A model generated the notes under the pieces. It saw nothing but the letters and a program-made list of their open reading frames with translations. It ran no database searches and was not told the DNA's origin. This document shows positions 35,160 to 44,124 of a stretch of 64,000 nucleotides of DNA, one piece after another. Within the stretch, counting starts at the first letter, position 1; every line of letters starts with the position of its first letter. This DNA comes from HKCCE3408 sp038530555 (lineage in GTDB: Bacteria > Pseudomonadota > Alphaproteobacteria > Rhodobacterales > Rhodobacteraceae), in NCBI GenBank assembly GCA_038530555.1, contig JBCBCN010000002.1:186001-250000 (forward strand). Direction: 5' to 3'. A program made the position numbers and the translations under genes.

Positions 35160-36160
35160 CACACGCGTTCCCCTTCTCGGCGATTGTCGGCCAAGAGGCC
35201 ATGAAACGCGCCATGATCCTGACCGCCGTCGATCCCAGCATCGGCGGCGTCCTCGTGTTCGGCGACCGCGGAACCGGGAAATCCACCGCCGTCCGCGCGC
35301 TGGCCGCCCTATTGCCGCCGATCAAACAGGTCGCCGGCTGCCCCGTGAACTCGGCCAGAGTGGAGGATGTACCGGACTGGGCCGAGGTTTCGGACCGCCG
35401 CCTCGTGGACCGTCCGACACCGGTGGTCGATCTGCCGCTCGGCGCCACCGAAGACCGCGTGGTTGGCGCGCTGGACATCGAGCGCGCGCTCAGCCGAGGC
35501 GAAAAGGCGTTTGAACCCGGCCTGCTGGCCGAGGCCAACCGCGGGTACCTCTATATCGATGAGGTCAATCTGCTCGACGATCATCTGGTCGATTTATTGC
35601 TCGACGTCGCACAATCGGGTCGAAATGTGATCGAGCGGGAAGGCCTGTCGATCGACCATGCCGCTCGGTTTGTTCTCGTGGGATCGGGCAACCCGGAGGA
35701 AGGGGAATTGCGGCCGCAATTGCTTGACCGGTTCGGTCTTTCGGTCGAGGTGACCTCGCCACGCGATATCGAGACCAGGGTTGAAGTGGTGCAGCGCCGC
35801 GATGCCTTTGACCGGGATCCTACCGCGTTCGCCAAGGCTTGGCGGCGCAAGGACCTGGCCCTACGACGCAAGATCCTTGCAGCACGTGATATCTTGCCCG
35901 AGATCGCAACGACCCAGTCCATCTTGCGTGATTGCGCCGAATTGTGCGTGGCGCTCGGATCGGACGGCTTACGCGGGGAGCTGACCCTGTTGCGCGCGGC
36001 CCGGGCTCTGACAGCCTTCGAAGGCAAAACGGAAATGTCGCGGGCGTCGCTCAAAAACGTCGCGCAAATGGCGCTCAACCACCGGCTGCGCCGCGATCCG
36101 CTCGACGAAGCGGGCTCGGGCGTGCGCGTGGCCCGGATCTTGGAGGAGGTCCTGGCATGA
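35156..36160 (+). CDS. bchI: Magnesium chelatase ATPase subunit I
   Basis: 334 aa. AAA+ ATPase that with BchD and BchH inserts Mg into protoporphyrin IX. Walker A is FGDRGTGKSTA, Walker B LYIDEVNLLDD; GNPEEGELRPQLLDRFGL and the C-terminal helical part are typical. ATG at 35156 overlaps the crtA stop; the open frame from 34949 lies within crtA and is not used. Its stop overlaps bchD as ATGA. Confidence 0.98.
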   Translation: MTHAFPFSAIVGQEAMKRAMILTAVDPSIGGVLVFGDRGTGKSTAVRALAALLPPIKQVAGCPVNSARVEDVPDWAEVSDRRLVDRPTPVVDLPLGATEDRVVGALDIERALSRGEKAFEPGLLAEANRGYLYIDEVNLLDDHLVDLLLDVAQSGRNVIEREGLSIDHAARFVLVGSGNPEEGELRPQLLDRFGLSVEVTSPRDIETRVEVVQRRDAFDRDPTAFAKAWRRKDLALRRKILAARDILPEIATTQSILRDCAELCVALGSDGLRGELTLLRAARALTAFEGKTEMSRASLKNVAQMALNHRLRRDPLDEAGSGVRVARILEEVLA

Positions 36161-37848
36161 CTCTCGAGACCGCCTGGGACAGGGCGGTTTTCGCGCGGGC
36201 GTGCTTTCTGATCGCACCGGATCGGCTTGGCGGCTTATGGCTGCGCGCCCGGTCTGGTCCCGTGCGAGACCGCTTTCTTGCGCCGATCCTGTTGGCTTAC
36301 ACGACCGATCTCCGGCGCATCCACCCCGCCATCGATGATCAAACGCTGTACGGCGGGATCGACCTGACCACATCGCTTACAACCGGCGGCTTGGTGCGCA
36401 GCGCGGGCATTCTGCAGCAAACGACGACGCTTCTTTTGAGCATGGCCGAACGCGCTCCAGCAGGGCTGGTGGCGCGGCTCGGGGCCGCTTTAGATCAGAG
36501 GCCTGACCTCAAGCTTCTCGCGCTCGATGAAGGTACGGAGGAGGCCGAGGCGCTAAGCCCCACCCTAAGCGATCGGCTTGCGCTTCGCGTAGACCTCACG
36601 GAGGTCGGGCTGAGTTTGGCACAGACCGGGTCTGAGATGTCTGACATCCCGGCGGCGAGAGCGCGGCTCAGCCATGTGGTCGCCGATGCAGCTTGCGGGA
36701 AGCTTCTCGTCGAATTGGCCGCGTCCTTGGGCATCGAAAGCCTGCGCGCGCCGATCCAAGCCCTGCACGTCGCGCGCATCTCGGCCGCACTGAATGGATC
36801 GCCGAGTGTCACCGAGGAAGACTTGGCGAATGCGGCCGCGCTCGTTTTGCTGCCGCGTGCGACGCAGATGCCCGCGCCAGCGGACGACAGTGCCGAGCCG
36901 GAACCCGAGCAAACTCCGCCCGAGAACCAGGAAGGCCAGGGCGACAACGGCAGGCAGCCCGAACTATCCGATGCCCTACCTGAGGAGCTATTGCTCGAAG
37001 CCGTGCGAGCACTTTTGCCGAACGATTTGTTGGACCGGCTCGCCGCGCGCTCAGCGGTGCGAGCGGCCGAAAGCGGTGCTGGGGATGGCGCCAAGCGGCG
37101 TGGCAATCGGCGGGGACGACCGCTGCCCGCGCGACCCGGAAAGCCCAGAAGCGGCCACCGGGTGGATCTGATCGCGACGCTGCGGGCAGCGGCGCCCTGG
37201 CAAAAGGTCAGACAAGGCTCGAGTATGCATAATAGGCTCAAAATTCGAGCTTCTGACATTCATTTGAAAGCCTTCGAGGAAAGGTCAGACCGCGCGGTGA
37301 TTTTTTGTGTCGATGCGTCCGGGTCGGCGGCTTTGGCGCGGCTAGCCGAGGCGAAGGGCGCGGTAGAGCTTCTCCTCGCCCAGGCCTATGCGCGGCGTGA
37401 CTATGTGGCGCTTTTGGCGTTCCGCGGTCAGCAGTCGGATCTTCTGCTGCCGCCGACGCGCTCCCTTGTTCAGACCAAGCGCAGATTGGCGGCGCTGCCT
37501 GGTGGCGGCGGCACACCTTTGGCAGCGGGTCTACAGGATGCGCTGTCGCTGAGCGACAGCGTTCGGTCACGCGGCATGACGCCCGCAATCGCAGTGCTGA
37601 CCGATGGGCGGGCGAACATAGCCCTGGACGGCACGGCCAATCGGGCGCAAGCGGCGAGCGATGCCCGGGACTTCGCGCGCCTCATCCGCGCCCGGCATGT
37701 GCCCGCTATGGTGATCGATACGGGCCAACGCCCCTCCGAAGCCTTGGGTGGCCTCGCGCGGGATATGGGCGCGGGCTACCTTCCGCTGCCCCGTGCGGAT
37801 GCCAAGGCGCTATCGAACGCGGTCGAAAGCACCCTATGCAGCGCTTGA
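36157..37848 (+). CDS. bchD: Magnesium chelatase subunit D
   Basis: 563 aa. Three parts: an N-terminal AAA+-like domain without an intact Walker A (residues 1-240), an acidic proline-rich linker (about 250-285) followed by a basic stretch (KRRGNRRGRPLPARPG), and a C-terminal von Willebrand A/integrin I domain with the MIDAS signature CVDASGSAA and VLTDGRAN. It forms the platform ring with BchI. ATG at 36157 overlaps the bchI stop. Confidence 0.97.
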   Translation: MTLETAWDRAVFARACFLIAPDRLGGLWLRARSGPVRDRFLAPILLAYTTDLRRIHPAIDDQTLYGGIDLTTSLTTGGLVRSAGILQQTTTLLLSMAERAPAGLVARLGAALDQRPDLKLLALDEGTEEAEALSPTLSDRLALRVDLTEVGLSLAQTGSEMSDIPAARARLSHVVADAACGKLLVELAASLGIESLRAPIQALHVARISAALNGSPSVTEEDLANAAALVLLPRATQMPAPADDSAEPEPEQTPPENQEGQGDNGRQPELSDALPEELLLEAVRALLPNDLLDRLAARSAVRAAESGAGDGAKRRGNRRGRPLPARPGKPRSGHRVDLIATLRAAAPWQKVRQGSSMHNRLKIRASDIHLKAFEERSDRAVIFCVDASGSAALARLAEAKGAVELLLAQAYARRDYVALLAFRGQQSDLLLPPTRSLVQTKRRLAALPGGGGTPLAAGLQDALSLSDSVRSRGMTPAIAVLTDGRANIALDGTANRAQAASDARDFARLIRARHVPAMVIDTGQRPSEALGGLARDMGAGYLPLPRADAKALSNAVESTLCSA

Positions 37849-38741
37849 GCCCGTATCTGAGCCGTGGCGCGCCGGGGTCGCTTCCGGAAAACTGGCCGCT
37901 GCGCGCGCATAGCTACACCGCGCGGGTCGCGCCTTATCGGTGGCACTTGGTGCGCACGGGCGATGGCCCCGATGCTTTACTGTTGCACGGTGCGGGCGCA
38001 TCAAGCCATTCGTGGCGCGACCTGATTGATCCGCTGTCAAAGCGTTACCGCGTGACTGCGCCCGATCTTCCCGGCCATCACCTCACGCGCAGCTTTACCC
38101 GCGCGCGGCTCAGCCTGCCTCAGATCAGCCATGACCTTGGTCATCTTCTGGATCAGCTCGATACCTCTCCACGCCTGATTGTGGGGCATTCTGCGGGGGC
38201 GGCCGTGGCGCTCAGCCTGGCGGCGCGTCAATCCGTGCCGCCCGACTTTGTCGTGCTGATCAACGGCGCCGTCGAAAACTTCCGTGGGCCAGCGGCTCTG
38301 ATGATGCCGCTCATGGCGCGTTTTTTGGCACTAAACCCATTTGCAGGGCCATTTCTATCGCATGAAGCAAAGCGCCCCGATGCCGTGCGGAAGATGCTGC
38401 GTATAACGGGAAGCGAGCTGGATCAGACGGGGCTGTCGCATTATGAGCATCTTGTCGCTGACCCGCGCCATATCGAGGGGACCGTCGGCATGATGGCGTC
38501 TTGGTCGCTTAGCTCGATTGAACCGCTTTTACCGAGGATCGCCTGTCCTGTGCTTATCCTACACGGCGATCGGGACGGCGCGGTCAGCGTGGATGTCGCC
38601 AAGCGCACCGCGCAGGCCCTGCCGAATGCGAAACTTGTGGTCCTGCCGGGTGGCGGACACCTCGTCCACGAAGAACGCCCCGATCTGATCCTGAGCGCCA
38701 TCCAAGAGTTCGCGGACGCTCTGGCGAAAGAAACGGTCTAG
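37836..38741 (+). CDS. bchO: Alpha/beta hydrolase BchO (Mg-chelatase associated)
   Basis: 301 aa. The alpha/beta hydrolase nucleophile is in VGHSAGAAVAL and the catalytic His in PGGGHLVHEERP. BchO is always found after bchI-bchD in purple bacteria; its exact reaction is unsettled. The start lies 13 bp inside the end of bchD. Converges on hemA with a 6-bp gap. Confidence 0.94.
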   Translation: MQRLSPYLSRGAPGSLPENWPLRAHSYTARVAPYRWHLVRTGDGPDALLLHGAGASSHSWRDLIDPLSKRYRVTAPDLPGHHLTRSFTRARLSLPQISHDLGHLLDQLDTSPRLIVGHSAGAAVALSLAARQSVPPDFVVLINGAVENFRGPAALMMPLMARFLALNPFAGPFLSHEAKRPDAVRKMLRITGSELDQTGLSHYEHLVADPRHIEGTVGMMASWSLSSIEPLLPRIACPVLILHGDRDGAVSVDVAKRTAQALPNAKLVVLPGGGHLVHEERPDLILSAIQEFADALAKETV

Positions 38742-38747
38742 GCCGGC

Positions 38748-39962
38748 TCAGGCGACCTCATGGGCAAGGGCGCATTGCTTCCACAATGCTCTAAGCGCCT
38801 GCACCAAAAATTCGATGTCGTCATCGCTGTGGAGCGGGCCGGGCGTGAAGCGCAAGCGCTCCGTGCCTTTCGGCACTGTGGGGTAATTGATCGGCTGCAC
38901 GTAGATCCCGAACTGATCCATCAGAATGTCGGAGATCATGCGGCATTTGACCGGGTCTTTGACCATCACCGGGATGATGTGGCTGGGATTGTCCACATGG
39001 GGGATTCCCTCCCGCGTCAGGCGGTCGCGCAGGCGTTTGACCTGACGGCGCTGCATCACGCGTTCATCTTCACTGGTCTTGAGATGGCGGATCGACGCGG
39101 TGGCCGCCGCCGCGACGGCCGGGGGCAGTGCGGTGGTGAAGATGAAGCCAGAGGCAAAGCTGCGGATGAAGTCGATGAGTGCTGTGGAGCCTGTGATATA
39201 GCCGCCGACGACGCCGAACGCCTTGCCCAATGTGCCCTCAATCAGGGTGATGCGGTCCATCAGCCCCTCACGCTCGGCCACGCCGCCGCCGCGCGGGCCG
39301 TACATACCGACCGCATGAACCTCGTCGATATAGGTCATCGCACCGTATTTATCGGCCACGTCGCAGATCTCTTTGATCGGCGCGATATCGCCATCCATGG
39401 AATATACGCTTTCGAATGCGACGATCTTGGTCGCGTTCGCCGGACAAGCCGCCAGATGACGCTCAAGGTCTTCCACATCATTGTGCTTCCAAATCCGCCG
39501 CTCGCATTTGGCATGGCGGATGCCTTCGATCATCGAGGCATGGTTCAGCGCGTCCGATAGGATGACTGCGTTGGGAAGACGTGAGCCCAGCGTGCTGAGC
39601 GAGGCCCAGTTCGAGACATAGCCCGAAGTGAAAAGCAGGGCCGCTTCCTTGCCGTGCAAATCGGCAAGCTCACCCTCCAGGATCTTGTGGTGGTAGGCGT
39701 TGCCCGAAATGTTACGCGTCCCGCCCGCGCCCGCGCCGCAGGTCGCGATCGTATCCATCATGGCCTCGGTGACTTTGGGGTTTTGACCCATCCCAAGATA
39801 GTCATTCGAGCACCAGACGGTCACATTGTCTTGGCCGGTCGGACCGTGGTTTCTCACCCTCGGGAAATCTCCGCAGCTGCGCTGAAGCTCAGCGAAGATC
39901 CGGTAGTTCCCCTCTTGCTTAAGGGCGTCGAGTTGTTCCTGAAACAGGCCATCGAACTTCAT
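38748..39962 (-). CDS. hemA: 5-aminolevulinate synthase
   Basis: 404 aa, normal for ALAS. PLP-dependent condensation of glycine and succinyl-CoA, the entry to tetrapyrroles. Landmarks are WCSNDYLGMG, GAGAGGTRNISGN, TYIDEVHAVGMYGPRGGG and the PLP lysine K247 in EGTLGKAFG. ATG at 39962 overlaps the puhE stop (ATGA). It is the last gene of the bchF-to-hemA chain, so precursor synthesis is tied to the pigment operon; Rhodobacter sphaeroides also has a second ALAS (HemT) elsewhere. Confidence 0.98.
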   Translation of the reverse strand: MKFDGLFQEQLDALKQEGNYRIFAELQRSCGDFPRVRNHGPTGQDNVTVWCSNDYLGMGQNPKVTEAMMDTIATCGAGAGGTRNISGNAYHHKILEGELADLHGKEAALLFTSGYVSNWASLSTLGSRLPNAVILSDALNHASMIEGIRHAKCERRIWKHNDVEDLERHLAACPANATKIVAFESVYSMDGDIAPIKEICDVADKYGAMTYIDEVHAVGMYGPRGGGVAEREGLMDRITLIEGTLGKAFGVVGGYITGSTALIDFIRSFASGFIFTTALPPAVAAAATASIRHLKTSEDERVMQRRQVKRLRDRLTREGIPHVDNPSHIIPVMVKDPVKCRMISDILMDQFGIYVQPINYPTVPKGTERLRFTPGPLHSDDDIEFLVQALRALWKQCALAHEVA

Positions 39963-40771
39963 TTTGAATCCTCGCTTTGCAGTCTTGCTTGGGAGTGTTT
40001 GGGACGCTCGGGCAGCATCCAGCGCCACAGCCGTTCGTCAGGCAGTGGCAAAACCATGAACCAGTGTTCAATGAGCGCCAGCATCGTCAGCGCAGTCAGC
40101 AACGCAAAGCCAACCGCCGCCCCGGAGGTCTGGGCGGCGAGAAGGGCGCTGAACCAAAAGGCCGCCGCAAAACTCAACCCGGTGATCGAAATGGGAAACA
40201 GCCAGTTCATCCGTGCAACGCGGAAATGGCTCGGCAGGTGACCCAGCGGCTCGGGCAAGAACTCCACGTTGATCTTGCGCACGCCCAGATAGATGTTCAG
40301 CTTCGCGCTGATCCGCGCGCAAAATAGCAGCGCGAAGGTATAAAGCCCGAACGGATTGGCCGCGTCATGGGCCAGATAGATCATGGTGACGAAAGCGGCT
40401 GTAAGCAAAAGCTCATGATAGGCAACCGTGCCCCAGGCCTGCCGAAAACGCTGCCATTCGCTAGACCCATCGCGCCTTTCGGCTCGGTTCGGCCCTGTGA
40501 TGATGCCGGTCAGGAAGGTCAGCTCCACCCAGCCCCAAAGCGCAAGCGCGGCGAAGAACGCCACATAGACGCTGGGCACCGAAGGATTGGCAAGGGTGTC
40601 GAGGAACGCCGCGGCGCCGAGGATCAACAGCGGCAGGTTCATGACAACGACCCAAAACCGCGCGCGCCCGCCCTCATAATCGGCCCGCCGCACGGCGCGC
40701 AGGATCACTCCGGTGGACGCCCACCAAAGCAACAATGCGACCAGCGCGGCGATCCAGGGCGAGGCGAACAT
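39959..40771 (-). CDS. puhE: Photosynthetic complex assembly protein PuhE (DUF3623)
   Basis: 270 aa with about seven membrane segments. Motifs WGWVELTFLTGIITGP, AYHELLLTAAFV and ARISAKLNIYLGVRKIN match the PuhE family, which affects reaction-centre and LH1 assembly in Rhodobacter. The ATG shares a base with the acsF stop (TGATG); the stop overlaps the hemA start. Confidence 0.94.
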   Translation of the reverse strand: MFASPWIAALVALLLWWASTGVILRAVRRADYEGGRARFWVVVMNLPLLILGAAAFLDTLANPSVPSVYVAFFAALALWGWVELTFLTGIITGPNRAERRDGSSEWQRFRQAWGTVAYHELLLTAAFVTMIYLAHDAANPFGLYTFALLFCARISAKLNIYLGVRKINVEFLPEPLGHLPSHFRVARMNWLFPISITGLSFAAAFWFSALLAAQTSGAAVGFALLTALTMLALIEHWFMVLPLPDERLWRWMLPERPKHSQARLQSEDSK

Positions 40772-41901
40772 CAGTAGGACGGCTCCAATCGCGTAACCTC
40801 GGGCACGTCGTGACGTTTGGCCGGGATCATCATCAGCCGGACGAATGCGACGCCGGCCCGGGCCTGGGCGCCCAGCTTGGCAAAGAAGCGCTTGTTGGCT
40901 GTCGCATCAGCAAGATCTGCATTTGCTTTTTGCAGGGCCTTCAAGCCCGGCAACCAACGTGGATGATTGATATCCAAAGTGATCGGGAAGATCTGTTTGG
41001 AGATCTCGGAGGTTTTGCGGAAGACCTCTTGCCCGTACCAATCCACATCCACGCCCAGCGCGTCGTGGAACGCCGGGCGCTGATGGTCGCGGACATACAT
41101 CGTTGAGTAGACGGCCGTCAGGAAGAACTTGATCCAGTAGACATTGGCCCCACGCGTCAGCTTGGGATCGGTCTTCATCAAAAGCGCGAAGGCTTCTCCG
41201 TGGCTGAACTCATCGTTGCACCATTCCCGGAACCACTTGAAGATCGGGTGAAAGCGCAGCTCCGGGTTCGCCTCGAGATGGCGATAGATCGTGATGTAGC
41301 GCGCATAGCCGATCTTTTCGCTGAGATAGGTCGCGTAATAGATGAACTTTGGCTGGAAGTAGGTGTACTTCTTCTTTTGGGTCAAAAAGCCTAAATTGAC
41401 CCGAAGTCCCGCCTCGCGCAGCGCATCGTTGATAAAGCCCGCATGGCGCGCCTCATCACGGGCCATCAGCTGAAAGAGCGTGGTGATATCCTCGTTATTG
41501 CCGCGTCGTTTCATCTCCTTGTAGAGGACGCAGCCCGAGAATTCCGCCGTGCAAGACGAGATCAGGAAGTCGATGAACTCTTTCTTCAGCCCCGGCTCCA
41601 TCCCGTCCCAATCGACGGTGTCCCAGTCTTCGTTCTTCTTGAAATGCCCGCGATTGGGATCGCTTTTCATACGTGCGATCAGGGCATCCCATTCCTCGCG
41701 GATGGCGCTGACATCGACGGCGTCGAGCTTATCGAAATCGGTCGTGTAGAAACGCGGGGTGAGGAGGGTGTTTTCCATCGCTTTCGCGGTGGCCATCTCA
41801 TCGGTGAATTCCGCGTCTTGGGCCTGAGCGATGGCCAGACCTTCCTCGACCGTGGTCGCATCGGCGGTATGGCTGGCCAGGGATTTGGTCGGCGCGTTCA
41901 T
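40771..41901 (-). CDS. acsF: Aerobic Mg-protoporphyrin IX monomethyl ester cyclase
   Basis: 376 aa. Oxygen-dependent di-iron cyclase forming ring E. Metal-ligand motifs are E120 (CTAEFSG), E150-x-x-H153 (RDEARHAGF) and E231-x-x-H234 (NDEFSHGEA), in a ferritin-like helical fold. The radical-SAM alternative BchE is not in the window, consistent with aerobic pigment synthesis. ATG at 41901 with GGAGG upstream overlaps the previous gene's stop (ATGA). Confidence 0.98.
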   Translation of the reverse strand: MNAPTKSLASHTADATTVEEGLAIAQAQDAEFTDEMATAKAMENTLLTPRFYTTDFDKLDAVDVSAIREEWDALIARMKSDPNRGHFKKNEDWDTVDWDGMEPGLKKEFIDFLISSCTAEFSGCVLYKEMKRRGNNEDITTLFQLMARDEARHAGFINDALREAGLRVNLGFLTQKKKYTYFQPKFIYYATYLSEKIGYARYITIYRHLEANPELRFHPIFKWFREWCNDEFSHGEAFALLMKTDPKLTRGANVYWIKFFLTAVYSTMYVRDHQRPAFHDALGVDVDWYGQEVFRKTSEISKQIFPITLDINHPRWLPGLKALQKANADLADATANKRFFAKLGAQARAGVAFVRLMMIPAKRHDVPEVTRLEPSY

Positions 41902-42194
41902 AGCTTGGCCTCCTCGGAAAAGGAGAATTCGCAGAGCTCCATGAATTCGAAATCGCCCGTCATCCGGGTCCAAAGCCGTTCCAGAGCGCTGGCCCGCGTG
42001 ATGCGGGCTTCGCGCTGTTCGGTGATCACTTCGCCGAAGGGGGCGAGAACCGGCGGGCCTTTTACCTGAACCTCATCGCCAGGATGGATGATTGCGCCGT
42101 TCAGAAATTTCACATGCGCGTGCAGGCTGTCGAAGGTGTGGCTCACCTCTACCTCGCAGGGCGCATTTTCGTACTCACGCGTGAGCAGTCCCAT
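41898..42194 (-). CDS. Small conserved photosynthesis-cluster protein of unknown function
   Basis: 98 aa, soluble, no membrane segment. The sequence is GLLTREYENAPCEVEVSHTF, then a beta-rich core (HVKFLNGAIIHPGDEVQVKGPP) and a helical C-terminus (LERLWTRMTGDFEFMELCEFSF). A protein of this kind often lies between puhC and acsF in Rhodobacterales. It is 3 bp from puhC and overlaps acsF, so it is surely in the operon. No function known to me; a small accessory of the AcsF cyclase or of complex assembly would be a guess. Confidence 0.85.
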   Translation of the reverse strand: MGLLTREYENAPCEVEVSHTFDSLHAHVKFLNGAIIHPGDEVQVKGPPVLAPFGEVITEQREARITRASALERLWTRMTGDFEFMELCEFSFSEEAKL

Positions 42195-42197
42195 GGG

Positions 42198-42677
42198 TCA
42201 TTCCTCCAAAAGAGCCGACAAATGACGCAGATTGTTGGTGCCGAAACCCATCAGCTCCAACGTGTCTCCGGTCAGTTCGTCGCGTAGTCCGATGCGGTGG
42301 TCTGAATACCGCACCAGTTGAATCGGGTCCGAGGCGTCGATGCCGCGTGCGCCGCGCCGACGTTCAAGAACCCGGTAGATGCTTGGCAAAGCACCGGCAT
42401 CACCGGCGGCAAGGTCAAGCAATTGAATGCCATCGGCGTCGGTCACAATGACCGCGCCGCTGGTTTCGCTATAGATCTGGATATGCTGTTCGGCGACGAT
42501 CGGCGCCTCTTCCAGGCTTGGCGGGCTCGCCGCGAGGGGCCTGTCGGTCAGGCGCGCATAGCTGGCGATTGCAAGGACCGAGAGACACAGGGTCACCATC
42601 GCCCGCACCAAAACGCGAGGGATCAGCTCGCGGTCACGCTTTTGCTGGGTTGTGCCGAGTTGGGGGTCGTTCGCCAT
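42198..42677 (-). CDS. puhC: Photosynthetic complex assembly protein PuhC
   Basis: 159 aa. Single N-terminal membrane anchor (VLVRAMVTLCLSVLAIASYARL, residues ~22-43) and a periplasmic-type beta-rich domain (HIQIYSETSGAVIVTDADGIQLL). PuhC aids LH1-reaction-centre core organisation in Rhodobacter capsulatus. Lies 13 bp downstream of puhB. Confidence 0.93.
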   Translation of the reverse strand: MANDPQLGTTQQKRDRELIPRVLVRAMVTLCLSVLAIASYARLTDRPLAASPPSLEEAPIVAEQHIQIYSETSGAVIVTDADGIQLLDLAAGDAGALPSIYRVLERRRGARGIDASDPIQLVRYSDHRIGLRDELTGDTLELMGFGTNNLRHLSALLEE

Positions 42678-42690
42678 CTTTCACTCTCCT

Positions 42691-43329
42691 CTATTCGGCG
42701 GCCACGGGCTGGACGTGGACGTCGGAGCTCACCCGGGGGCGAGCGAGATCGGTTTCTGCGGCTTCGGCCAGGATCGCCGCGACGCGAGCCGCGTCAGGAA
42801 TGCAGCGCAGGCAAGGCTCTGCGACACGTAGATGCCAGGGCCGGACATGCGGCCAGAGCATGAGATACGACAGGCGCAGCTGATCGCGCTTGGTCTGCAG
42901 CGCAATCGTGCCAGTGCCATTGCGCTTGGCTGACAGGCCCGCGCTTTCGATATGCTGGAACGGGATGTTCAGCGTGATCGACAGGGCCGCGCCGACCTTC
43001 ATCACCACGCGTTTGTTGGTGATCGTGTAGTGCGCCCCGCGCGCCTGGGCGTAACCCATCAGCGCAAAGAGCCCCATGCCAAAGATACCAAGCACCAGGA
43101 TCGGGCTGGCGCCAAAGGCCGCAAGGCCCCAGCTCTGGCTTTCGGTCAAAAGCACCATCCGCCAGAGGAAGGCCAATAGGACCCAAACGGCGATCCACTT
43201 CACACCGAAGGCCTCAAGGGATAGGCGCCACCAATCAGGTTTTCCCTGCCACAGGATCTCTTCGCCTTTAGGCAGCCGGGCCGGCAGGCCCGGCGGCAAC
43301 GGATTTAGGTCGTGGTCATTCTCACGCAT
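42691..43329 (-). CDS. puhB: Photosynthetic complex assembly protein PuhB
   Basis: 212 aa. A PH-like domain with two or three membrane segments. GEEILWQGKPDWWRLSLEAFGVKWIAVWVLLAF and YTITNKRVVMKVGAALSITLNIPFQHIESA are typical. PuhB is needed for reaction-centre assembly. The C-terminal ~20 residues are polar (LARPRVSSDVHVQPVAAE). 12 bp after puhA. Confidence 0.94.
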   Translation of the reverse strand: MRENDHDLNPLPPGLPARLPKGEEILWQGKPDWWRLSLEAFGVKWIAVWVLLAFLWRMVLLTESQSWGLAAFGASPILVLGIFGMGLFALMGYAQARGAHYTITNKRVVMKVGAALSITLNIPFQHIESAGLSAKRNGTGTIALQTKRDQLRLSYLMLWPHVRPWHLRVAEPCLRCIPDAARVAAILAEAAETDLARPRVSSDVHVQPVAAE

Positions 43330-43341
43330 GGTGCGCGCTCC

Positions 43342-44106
43342 TTAGACGATCGGGTTGTAGCGCTTCTCGTCGGCATAGAGCGTGCCGCCGCCGTAATACG
43401 CCTGGATCTTCTCTTCCTCGAGCATCGTGATCTGCGTGGGGGACTTGATCACCGGCACATTCGGGAAGTGCTTGCCGTAGATCGAGCGCACGCGGACGCG
43501 GTCTGTTTTGATGATCGCAAAGTGGATCGGGATCAGGCGCTTTCCGCCACCATCCTTCAGCTCAACCTCGACGTAGCGGACCAGTTGCTCGGGCAGGTCG
43601 ATCCACATATCGACGACCTCACCGACAACTGCCTTATCCCCGGCCTGAACCGGCAAGCCACGCGGATCGAGGCCGGCGGAGACAAAGAAGTTGTCGGTCC
43701 GCGCCATCGGCACAATCTTGTTGTGGCCGTGTGCGTCGAGCTCCGGCAGGTCGCGTCGCGCCGCCCAGGAGGCCGGGCCGACACCGTCGAGCATCGGATC
43801 ACCGGTTGGCTCAAACGGGTAACCGCCCGATGGGCTTGTCTGCCGAAGGGCGAGGTTTTCGCGCTTTTGCACGTCGGGACCGGGCACCGTCACTTCACCG
43901 CGACCATGGGGCAGGATGAATGTCTTGGGCTTCGGGACCGGAAAGGGACCCTGGTTGGGCGCAGGCGAGCCATCATCGCTTTCGAGCGGGTAGCCCTCGC
44001 GCATATTCTCGGTCTGCAGGTAGTAGATCAACAAGGCAAAAAAGACCCAAAACAGCCAAATCGACAGGCTTGCTAGGTCGAAGTTACCGAAGAACATATT
44101 GTCCAT
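43342..44106 (-). CDS. puhA: Reaction-centre H subunit
   Basis: 254 aa. One N-terminal membrane helix (LASLSIWLFWVFFALLIYYL, residues ~10-30) followed by the cytoplasmic domain with ENMREGYPLE, PKTFILPHGRGEVTVPGP, PMARTDNFFVSAGLDPRGLPV and KSPTQITMLEEEKIQAYYGGGTLYA. Caps the L/M core and guides protons to QB. 18 bp downstream of lhaA. Confidence 0.98.
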   Translation of the reverse strand: MDNMFFGNFDLASLSIWLFWVFFALLIYYLQTENMREGYPLESDDGSPAPNQGPFPVPKPKTFILPHGRGEVTVPGPDVQKRENLALRQTSPSGGYPFEPTGDPMLDGVGPASWAARRDLPELDAHGHNKIVPMARTDNFFVSAGLDPRGLPVQAGDKAVVGEVVDMWIDLPEQLVRYVEVELKDGGGKRLIPIHFAIIKTDRVRVRSIYGKHFPNVPVIKSPTQITMLEEEKIQAYYGGGTLYADEKRYNPIV

Positions 44107-44124
44107 TTTGTATCCTCCGTGAGA

